Assembly: GCF_011045015.1 (NCBI RefSeq)
Contig: NZ_JAAKZY010000110.1
Location: 1-33,941 of the forward strand
DNA: 33,941 bases
Direction of reading: 5' to 3'
From: Streptomyces scabichelini
GTDB lineage: Bacteria > Actinomycetota > Actinomycetes > Streptomycetales > Streptomycetaceae
How positions within the stretch are numbered: position 1 is the first letter of the stretch; every line of letters begins with the position of its first letter. Both the position numbers and the translations under genes were made by a program. The notes under the pieces are model-generated. The model saw only the letters and a program-made list of their open reading frames with translations, had not been told where the DNA came from and made no database searches. Positions 1 through 6,291 of this stretch are shown piece by piece.

Positions 1-45
1 CGGCTGATCCGTCCCGCCCGCCCGCCGGACGGGACGGATCAGCCG
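1..45 (-). terminator. Strong hairpin after the epimerase gene
   Basis: Positions 1-16 and 30-45 are perfect reverse complements, giving a 16-bp G/C-rich stem with a 13-nt loop. The TGA stop of the minus-strand epimerase (39-41) lies inside the right arm. There is no T-tract, which is common for Streptomyces terminators. The stem starts at base 1, so it may extend beyond the window. It could stop transcription from either side. Confidence 0.75.
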
Positions 46-1067
46 ACCTTCTGTCCGGCCAGCGGCGCGGTCTCCTCGCCGGCGCCCTCACGCATGCCCT
101 GCAGGACTTCTTCGACCGCCTGGATCGCGGTGTACTGCGGCCGCCAGCCCAGTTCGTGGCGGGCCCGGGTGCAGTCCATGAGGGGCAGCCGCAGCACCGC
201 GTCGAACAGTTGCGGCGAGGCGGGCACCAGGTGCAGGCCCCAGGCCGCGGCGAGTGCGGAACGTGCTGCCTTGCGGGGCATCCGCACCGGCTTGGAGTGG
301 AACAGCTCGCCCAGCACCTCGGCGTCCAGCGGTGGTTCGGCCGCCAGGTTGAAGGCGCCGCGGACGTCTTTGAGCACGGCGAGCCGGTACGCCTCCGCCG
401 CGTCCTCGGTGTGCAGCGCCTGCACGCGCAGTCCGCGGATGTCGGGGAGTATGGGCAGGAGTTCGGGCCTGGCCAGCGGGCCGGGCTTGAAGCGCCCGGC
501 GAACAGGCGCCGCTGCTGGCTCGCCGACTCCTCCTTGAAGAGGAAGGCGGGCCTCATACGGACGACGCGGGTCTCCGGCCGCTCGTACTCGAAAGTGTCC
601 AACACGCGCTCCACGTAGGCCTTTTCACGGCAGTACGCCGCCTCCGGCCAGCCGTGCGTCGGCCAGGACTCGTCCACGGCACGCTCCCGGGGGCCCGGCG
701 AGTAGGCGCCGACCGAGGAGGCGTACACCAGGGCCGGCACGTTGGCCGCGGCCGCCGCGTGGAACACCCGGACGCTGCCGAGCACGTTGGTGCGCCAGGT
801 GACCGCCGGGTCGCGGGCGGGCTGGAGTTTCCAGGCGAGGTGGACGACGGCGTCGGCTCCCTCGAAGTGCTTGGTCAACTCGGACTCGGCCGTCAGATCC
901 ACCGCGGCCCACTCGGCGTCGGGCACCGGCGGCCCGTCCGGCAGCCTGCGCGCGATGCCGAGCACGGAGTCCACCTGCGGATCCTCGCTCAGCAGACGCA
1001 TCACGCTGGTGCCCACGTTCCCGGTGGCACCGGTGACGACGACCCGCAGTCCGGCTGCACTGCTCAT
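39..1067 (-). CDS. NAD-dependent epimerase/dehydratase (extended SDR family)
   Basis: This 342-aa protein is an extended short-chain dehydrogenase/reductase. The N-terminal nucleotide-binding motif GATGNVG is at residues 13-19, followed by a DAVVHLAW strand and a YASSVGAY segment. The catalytic YxxxK pair is Tyr145/Lys149 in YCREK. The family uses NAD(P)H to epimerise or reduce nucleotide-sugar-like substrates, but the C-terminal substrate domain gives me no specific substrate. The frame stays open far upstream, but the ATG at 1067 is preferred because AGAGGAG sits a few bases before it and the Rossmann fold starts directly after. The gene is divergent from the PPOX gene and ends in the hairpin at 1-45. 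Probably a soluble cytoplasmic enzyme. Confidence 0.85.
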   Translation of the reverse strand: MSSAAGLRVVVTGATGNVGTSVMRLLSEDPQVDSVLGIARRLPDGPPVPDAEWAAVDLTAESELTKHFEGADAVVHLAWKLQPARDPAVTWRTNVLGSVRVFHAAAAANVPALVYASSVGAYSPGPRERAVDESWPTHGWPEAAYCREKAYVERVLDTFEYERPETRVVRMRPAFLFKEESASQQRRLFAGRFKPGPLARPELLPILPDIRGLRVQALHTEDAAEAYRLAVLKDVRGAFNLAAEPPLDAEVLGELFHSKPVRMPRKAARSALAAAWGLHLVPASPQLFDAVLRLPLMDCTRARHELGWRPQYTAIQAVEEVLQGMREGAGEETAPLAGQKVG

Positions 1068-1362
1068 GATCGGCTCCTCTCGGGAGGTTCGCCTGCCGGA
1101 GGCGCCCGGGATGCCGGGCGTGTTCCTGGCTCCGTCACCGTGACGCGTTCCCCCTGCACACGGGGCAAACGTGAGCGGGGTTTCTTGTGCCGGGTGCCGG
1201 GTGCCGGATGCGTTCGTTCGCGGATATCGCCGCGGCCGGCTGTCCACCGGCCGGAATGTGGCAGCGTGGGGTGGTAAGCCGTGGATCACCGCCACAGGGC
1301 CGTGTGCCGCACGAAGAACACGCAGACCATGAGGAACACGAAGACCACGAAGAGGAGAACCC
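1068..1362. promoter_or_regulatory. Divergent intergenic region, epimerase/PPOX
   Basis: The 295-bp gap should hold both divergent promoters; I could not place convincing -35/-10 pairs. It contains a perfect 13-bp palindrome at 1133-1145 (CGTCAC-C-GTGACG), a possible operator about 70 bp before the epimerase start. It also has three tandem GTGCCGG units at 1187-1207. Near the PPOX gene an A-rich leader carries CACGAAGA at 1310, 1337 and 1346. Confidence 0.4.
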
Positions 1363-1788
1363 ATGTCGAAGCCGCCGCTCCCCGAGGCCGCCGTCACCAT
1401 GCTGAAGAAGGCCAACCCGGCCGTCATCGCCACGGTGCGGTCCGACGGGCAGCCGGTGTCCACGGCCACCTGGTACCTCTGGGAAGGCGACGGGCGGGTG
1501 CTGGTCAACATGGACGAGGGCCGCAAGCGCCTTGACCACCTGCGCAACGATCCCCGGGTCACGCTGACGGTGCTCGACGAGGGCAACTGGTACACGCACA
1601 TCACGCTCATCGGCCGCGTGGTGGAGTTGCGCGACGACGAGGACCTGGCCGACATCGACCGGTTGTCCCGGCACTACGGCGGGAGCCCGTACCCGCAACG
1701 GAACCGCGGCCGGGTCAGCGCCTGGATCGAGATCGAGCGCTGGCACGGCTGGGGCAGCCTCCGGGACAGCAGCCAGGCGGCCGGCTGA
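1363..1788 (+). CDS. PPOX-class (F420/FMN-type) oxidoreductase
   Basis: This 141-aa protein has the split beta-barrel fold of the pyridoxamine 5'-phosphate oxidase superfamily. The opening strand pattern NPAVIATVRSDGQPVSTATW (about residues 17-36) and the later VLVNMDEGRKRLDHLRNDPR segment are typical of the small actinobacterial PPOX-class F420-dependent reductases. These usually reduce quinones, biliverdin-like compounds or other electron-poor substrates with F420H2 or FMN. The cofactor cannot be decided from sequence alone. The ATG follows GAGGAGAAC at a good distance. It converges on the TetR gene with only 24 bp between stops and no clear hairpin. Confidence 0.85.
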   Translation: MSKPPLPEAAVTMLKKANPAVIATVRSDGQPVSTATWYLWEGDGRVLVNMDEGRKRLDHLRNDPRVTLTVLDEGNWYTHITLIGRVVELRDDEDLADIDRLSRHYGGSPYPQRNRGRVSAWIEIERWHGWGSLRDSSQAAG

Positions 1789-1812
1789 GGATCGCCCCTC
1801 GAAGGCGCCCGT

Positions 1813-2391
1813 TCAGCGCCCCGGAGCGCCGGCGCGCAGGCCGTCCATGACAAGGTCCATGAGTCGCCCGGCACGCGCCTGCCAGTCCCCTTGGGGATCG
1901 ATGTGCCAGAGGCCGGTGATGGCGAGGATGAAGTCGTCGGGGGTCACCCCGGGGCGGATGGTGCCGGCCTCCTCGTTCGCCTTCAGCAGGAGCGCGACGG
2001 CCTCGCTCACCGGGCCATGACCCGGTTTCGCCGGCCCTCCGGGCGCACTGGTCGCTTTGCCCATGGCGTCGGCCAGCCCCGCCTTGGCCATGGCGTACTC
2101 GGCCAGGCGGTCCATCCACTCGCGCAGCGCCTGGTCCGGTGCGCGGGTCTGCAGCAACTGGGCCGCGGCGTCGGCGACCTGCTGCATTTCGTGGCGATAC
2201 ACCTCCAGGACGAGGGCTTCGCGGCTGGGGAAGTGCCGGTAGAACGTGCCCTGCCCGACCCCCGCCTTCTTCGCGATCGAGCTCAGCGGAGCATCTGCTG
2301 AACGCGTCAGCTCCACCAGGGCCACTTCAAGGATGCGCTCGCGATTCCGTTGCGCATCCGAACGCATGGGCGCGTCATTTCTGTCCTGCAC
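1813..2391 (-). CDS. TetR-family transcriptional repressor
   Basis: This 192-aa protein has a TetR N-terminal DNA-binding domain. The helix-turn-helix spans about residues 34-56 (SSIAKKAGVGQGTFYRHFPS), with a helical ligand-binding domain after it. The GTG at 2391 is chosen because AAGGGGG lies just upstream; an ATG at 2367 is the alternative and loses eight residues before the HTH. The gene is divergent from the Pao-type operon. Two palindromic sites at 2435-2448 and 2465-2478 lie between them, the standard layout for a local TetR repressor that also controls itself. The ligand is unknown; an aldehyde or aromatic substrate of the neighbouring enzyme is a reasonable guess. Confidence 0.92.
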   Translation of the reverse strand: MQDRNDAPMRSDAQRNRERILEVALVELTRSADAPLSSIAKKAGVGQGTFYRHFPSREALVLEVYRHEMQQVADAAAQLLQTRAPDQALREWMDRLAEYAMAKAGLADAMGKATSAPGGPAKPGHGPVSEAVALLLKANEEAGTIRPGVTPDDFILAITGLWHIDPQGDWQARAGRLMDLVMDGLRAGAPGR

Positions 2392-2426
2392 CCGTCCCCC
2401 TTCCAGAAATCACGCAAGGGCCACCC

Positions 2427-2455
2427 TTGCTAAGCGGACAACTGTCCGTTAGGTT
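2427..2455 (+). promoter_or_regulatory. Predicted promoter of the paoABC-xdhC operon
   Basis: TTGCTA at 2427-2432 and TAGGTT at 2450-2455 are separated by exactly 17 bp, close to the Streptomyces housekeeping (HrdB-type) consensus. The operator-like palindrome at 2435-2448 fills the spacer, so a bound repressor would exclude RNA polymerase. Transcription would start near 2462 and give a leader of about 130 nt before paoA. Confidence 0.6.
2435..2448. promoter_or_regulatory. TetR operator candidate O1
   Basis: CGGACA-AC-TGTCCG is a perfect 14-bp palindrome between the predicted -35 and -10 elements of the Pao-type operon and 44 bp from the TetR start. Size and symmetry fit a TetR dimer site. 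Confidence 0.65.
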
Positions 2456-2464
2456 TTCGGTAAC

Positions 2465-2478
2465 CGGACAGCTATCCG
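2465..2478. promoter_or_regulatory. TetR operator candidate O2
   Basis: CGGACA-GC-TATCCG repeats O1 with a single mismatch in the right arm. It starts exactly 30 bp after O1, about three helical turns, so two dimers would sit on the same face of the DNA. It lies just after the predicted transcription start of the operon. Confidence 0.6.
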
Positions 2479-2591
2479 TTTAAGTCCACTCTAACCGCGA
2501 AAACCGCTGCACGGACGGCCGGAACCGATCGCCGACCCGCATTGTCCCGCCCGGCCTCGACGCGCACCATCCACGCGAAGGAAGGCTGACC

Positions 2592-3170
2592 ATGGCCCCA
2601 GCTCCCTCGGCGTACAGCACCATCACCCTGAACATCAACGGCGAGAAGTACACCCTGCCCGTCGACCACCGCACCACCCTGCTCGACGCGCTGCGCGAGC
2701 ATCTCGATCTGACAGGTACCAAGAAAGGCTGCGACCAAGGCCAGTGCGGTGCCTGCACGTTACTCATCGACGGACGCCGGGCCGTCTCCTGCCTCCAGCT
2801 CGCGGTGGCCGCCGAGGGGCGCGACATCACCACCATCGAGGGCGTGGCGGACGGTGAACGGCTGCATCCCGTGCAGCAGGCGTTCCTCGATCTCGACGGC
2901 TACCAGTGCGGCTACTGCACTCCGGGGCAGATCTGTTCGGCCCTCGGGGTGATCGAGGAGCACGCGGCCGGCTGGCCGAGCGCCGTCACCGACGACGTAC
3001 GCCCCGAAGCGGGACCCCCGCCGCTCAGCGCGGACGAGATCCGGGAGCGGATGAGCGGCAACTTGTGCCGCTGCGGTGCGTATGTGTCCATCGTGCAGGC
3101 GGTCGCGCAGGCGGCCGGGACACAGACACCCGAAGCTCGCGCGACCGAGGCCGAGGAGGCCGCGGCATGA
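2592..3170 (+). CDS. paoA: Molybdenum hydroxylase 2Fe-2S subunit (PaoA/YagT type)
   Basis: This 192-aa electron-transfer subunit belongs to the xanthine dehydrogenase family. The plant-type [2Fe-2S] cluster is bound by Cys47, Cys52, Cys55 and Cys67. The second C-terminal cluster is bound by Cys106, Cys109, Cys159 and Cys161 (CGYC and CRC motifs). Electrons pass from the Mo subunit through these to FAD. E. coli PaoA has a Tat signal; here the protein starts almost at the first beta strand, so the complex should be cytoplasmic. Codon 57 (2760-2762) is TTA, very rare in Streptomyces and read only by the bldA tRNA, so translation is predicted to depend on development. It overlaps the next gene by ATGA. 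Confidence 0.93.
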   Translation: MAPAPSAYSTITLNINGEKYTLPVDHRTTLLDALREHLDLTGTKKGCDQGQCGACTLLIDGRRAVSCLQLAVAAEGRDITTIEGVADGERLHPVQQAFLDLDGYQCGYCTPGQICSALGVIEEHAAGWPSAVTDDVRPEAGPPPLSADEIRERMSGNLCRCGAYVSIVQAVAQAAGTQTPEARATEAEEAAA

Positions 3171-4156
3171 GGGAGTTCGGCTATCAGCGTGCCCTCGACG
3201 TCTCCGGCGCGGTCGCGCTGCTCGACGCCGACCCGGACGCGCGCATCCTCGGCGGCGGCACCAATCTCGTCGACCTGATGAAGACCGGCGTGGAACGGCC
3301 CGCGCTCCTCGTCGACGTTCGCGAACTTCCCCTCGACCGCATCGAGTCGACGCGGAGCGGCGGTCTGCGCATCGGTGCCACCGTCACCAACAGCGATCTC
3401 GCCGCCCATCCCGAAGTACGGCGCCGCTATCCGGCATTGGCGCAGGCCGTGCTGGCCGGTGCCTCGGGCCAGCTGCGCAACATGGCCACGGTCGGCGGGA
3501 ATCTGCTCCAGCGCACCCGCTGCGGCTACTTCACCGACGTGACCAAGCCGTGCAACAAGCGGGTTCCCGGCAGCGGTTGCCCCGCCGTCGAGGGCGAGCA
3601 CCACAACCACGCGATCCTCGGCGCCTCCGAGCACTGCGTGGCCACCCATCCCTCGGACATGGCGGTGGCGCTCACCGCCCTCGATGCCGTCGTGTCGTAC
3701 GAAACAGCGGACGGGCCGGGCGAGTTGCCGCTCGCGGAGTTCTATCTGCCCGTGGGTGACACCCCGCACCTGGAGACCGCCCTGCCGCCCGGCGCGCTGA
3801 TCACCGGCGTCACCCTGCCGCCGCCGATGGCCGGCCCCTCCCGCTACCGGAAGGTGCGCGAGCGCGCCTCCTACGCCTTCGCGATCGGCTCGATCGCCGC
3901 CGTACTCGACGTCGAGGACGGGGTCGTACGGGACGTACGCCTCGCCTTCGGGGCGGTCGCGTCCCGGCCGTGGCGGGCCCGGGAGGCCGAACGGGTCCTG
4001 AGCGGAGGGCCGGCGACGGCGGACGCCTTCGGCGCCGCCGCGGATGCCGAACTGTCGGCCGCCACTCCCCTGCCCCACAACGGATACAAGGTGACGCTGA
4101 TGCGGAACCTGGTCGTGGCCGTGCTGGCCGAACTCACCGAGGAGGCTGCCCGATGA
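3167..4156 (+). CDS. paoB: Molybdenum hydroxylase FAD subunit with extra Fe-S loop (PaoB/YagS type)
   Basis: This 329-aa protein is the FAD-binding medium subunit. It carries the pyrophosphate-binding motif ILGGGTNLVDLMK (about residues 25-37) and the second FAD motif ATVGGNLLQRTRC. Between the FAD motifs and the C-terminal domain are four cysteines, Cys119, Cys129, Cys138 and Cys157. In E. coli PaoB a cysteine-rich loop at this place holds an additional [4Fe-4S] cluster absent from ordinary xanthine dehydrogenases. This supports a PaoABC-like aldehyde oxidoreductase rather than xanthine dehydrogenase. The start ATG overlaps the paoA stop (ATGA), and the paoC start overlaps its own stop the same way, so the three subunits are translationally coupled. 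Confidence 0.92.
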   Translation: MREFGYQRALDVSGAVALLDADPDARILGGGTNLVDLMKTGVERPALLVDVRELPLDRIESTRSGGLRIGATVTNSDLAAHPEVRRRYPALAQAVLAGASGQLRNMATVGGNLLQRTRCGYFTDVTKPCNKRVPGSGCPAVEGEHHNHAILGASEHCVATHPSDMAVALTALDAVVSYETADGPGELPLAEFYLPVGDTPHLETALPPGALITGVTLPPPMAGPSRYRKVRERASYAFAIGSIAAVLDVEDGVVRDVRLAFGAVASRPWRAREAERVLSGGPATADAFGAAADAELSAATPLPHNGYKVTLMRNLVVAVLAELTEEAAR

Positions 4157-6291
4157 CCACGACCACCCAGGTCACCCCGCTGACCGGTGCCGTCGGAAGC
4201 GCGTACACCCGTGTGGAGGGCCGGGACAAGGTCACCGGAGCGGCCCGCTACGCCGGAGAGTTCCGCTTCGACGAACTGGTCCACGGCTGGCTGGTGTTGT
4301 CCACCGTCGCCCGCGGCCGCATCCGCTCGGTGGAATCCGGCCCCGTCCTCGCGATGCCCGGCGTCCTCGCCGTCCTGCACCACGGCAACGCACCGCGCGT
4401 CACCACCGACTACGTGGGCATCGTGGGGCGGCCGGACCCGGTCCTCGCGCTCTTCCAGCACGACCAGGTGTCCTACGTGGGCTGGCCCGTCGCGCTGGTC
4501 GTGGCCGAGACGTCCGAGCAGGCCAGGGAGGCCGCCGAGGCACTCGTGGTCGAGTACGACGAGGAGCCGCACGACATCGCGTTCTCCGCAGGGCATCCGG
4601 GCGCGTACACGCCAGAGGGCACCGTCATCGGGCCGGCGGACACGGAGAAGGGCGACATGGAGGCCGAACTGGCCGCGTCCGCCGTCGTCGTGGACGCCGA
4701 GTACGCCACGCCGGAGGAACACCACAGCTCGATGGAGCCGCACGCGACGACGGCTCACTGGGACGGCGGCCGGCTCGACGTCATCGACACCAACCAGAGC
4801 ACCATGTGGATCGCGGGCGAACTCGCGCAGTTGTTCTCCCTCGATCCGGCCTCGGTACGGGTGCGGTCCGAACACGTCGGCGGCGGCTTCGGGTCCAAGG
4901 GGATGCGCCCGAACCAGGTGGCCGCCGTGATGGCCGCGACCGTCCTTCAGCGCCCGGTCCGGGTCGTCCTGACCCGCCGTCAGATGTTCTCGCTCGTCGG
5001 CTATCGCAGCCCTACGGCCCAGCGGGTCAGGCTCGGTGCCGACCCCGACGGGCGGCTGCGCGCGTTCGACCACGAGGCGCACAGTCTCACCTCGACCGTG
5101 CACGAATTCGTCGAGCCCAGCGCCGCTGTGGGACGTGTGATGTACGACGCCGACGCGCACCGCACCGCCCACCGGCTCGTCCGGCTCAATGTGCCGACTC
5201 CGACCTGGATGCGCGCGCCCGGCGAGGCGCCGGGCTCGTTCGCGGTGGAGTCGGCGCTCGACGAACTCGCCGAGAAGCTGGGCCTCGACCCGATCGCGCT
5301 GCGCGCCCGCAACGAACCCGAGCTGGGTCCGGTGTCCGGGCTGCCGTTCAGCAGCCGCAAACTGCTCGCCTGCTTCGAGGAGGGCGCCCGCAGGTTCGGC
5401 TGGACGGACCGCGATCCACGTCCCGCCCTGCGCCGCGAGGGGCGCTGGCTGCTCGGGACCGGCACGGCGGCGGCATCGTTCCACGCGGGTGTCGGCCCGT
5501 CCACGGCGGCCGTGACCGCCGAGGCGGACGGCACCTTCATCGTGCGGGTCAACGCGACGGACCTCGGCACCGGAGCGCGCACCGCGATGGTCATGGTCGC
5601 CGCGGACGCCCTGGAGGTGGACCCGGGACGCATCCGGATACGCATCGCGGACAGCGACCTCGGCCCGGCGATGTTCGCCGGTGGCTCGATGGGCACCCGC
5701 TCCTGGGCGTGGGCCGTCATGCGGGCGGCCCGCGAGCTGCGCGAGCGACTGGCCCTGGGCGGCGGCGTTCCGCCGGAAGGGATCACCGTACGGTCGGACA
5801 CGACGGAGGCCGTCGGCGCGCTGGAGGGCAAGGAACGGCACTCCTTCGGGGCGCAGTTCGCCGAGGTCGCCGTGGACGTCACGAGTGGCGAGGTCCGCGT
5901 ACGGCGCATGCTCGGGATCTTCGCGGCGGGCCGGATCGTCAACGCGCTGACGGCGCGCAACCAGTTCGTCGGCGGGATGGTCTGGGGACTGTCCATGGCT
6001 CTGCACGAGGAGGCGTTCCGGGACCCGGCGTCGGGCGCCACGGTCGGCGCCGACTTCGCGGGCTACCACTTCGCCGCGAACGCCGACGTCCCGCTGATCG
6101 AGGCGGACTGGGTGGACGACCCCGACCCTGACGACCCCGTCGGGATCAAGGGAATCGGCGAGATCGGCATCGTCGGAGCCGCGGCCGCGATCGCCAACGC
6201 GGTCTGGCACGCGACCGGCGTACGCCATCGGCAGCTCCCGATCCGGCCGGACCGGGTCCTGCTGACGGCAGAGGGAGCCAGGAGTGCTTGA
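4153..6291 (+). CDS. paoC: Molybdenum hydroxylase catalytic subunit (PaoC/YagR type)
   Basis: This 712-aa subunit binds the molybdopterin cofactor. Its length is near that of E. coli PaoC (about 730). It opens with the aldehyde oxidase/xanthine dehydrogenase a/b hammerhead domain (RVEGRDKVTGAARYAGEF). Cofactor-contact motifs GGGFGSKG and MRAPGEAPG (about residue 353) follow. The C-terminal GIGEIGIVG motif contains Glu670, at the place of the conserved catalytic glutamate of the family. The reaction is oxidative hydroxylation, most likely of aldehydes to acids; the physiological substrate is unknown. It overlaps xdhC by 8 bp. Confidence 0.92.
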   Translation: MTTTTQVTPLTGAVGSAYTRVEGRDKVTGAARYAGEFRFDELVHGWLVLSTVARGRIRSVESGPVLAMPGVLAVLHHGNAPRVTTDYVGIVGRPDPVLALFQHDQVSYVGWPVALVVAETSEQAREAAEALVVEYDEEPHDIAFSAGHPGAYTPEGTVIGPADTEKGDMEAELAASAVVVDAEYATPEEHHSSMEPHATTAHWDGGRLDVIDTNQSTMWIAGELAQLFSLDPASVRVRSEHVGGGFGSKGMRPNQVAAVMAATVLQRPVRVVLTRRQMFSLVGYRSPTAQRVRLGADPDGRLRAFDHEAHSLTSTVHEFVEPSAAVGRVMYDADAHRTAHRLVRLNVPTPTWMRAPGEAPGSFAVESALDELAEKLGLDPIALRARNEPELGPVSGLPFSSRKLLACFEEGARRFGWTDRDPRPALRREGRWLLGTGTAAASFHAGVGPSTAAVTAEADGTFIVRVNATDLGTGARTAMVMVAADALEVDPGRIRIRIADSDLGPAMFAGGSMGTRSWAWAVMRAARELRERLALGGGVPPEGITVRSDTTEAVGALEGKERHSFGAQFAEVAVDVTSGEVRVRRMLGIFAAGRIVNALTARNQFVGGMVWGLSMALHEEAFRDPASGATVGADFAGYHFAANADVPLIEADWVDDPDPDDPVGIKGIGEIGIVGAAAAIANAVWHATGVRHRQLPIRPDRVLLTAEGARSA

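Noticed and set aside
1309..1360. CACGAAGA repeats before the PPOX gene as a His/Glu-rich metal-binding leader peptide
   Set aside because: The frame has no ribosome site or conserved start; the repeats are more simply an A-rich leader.
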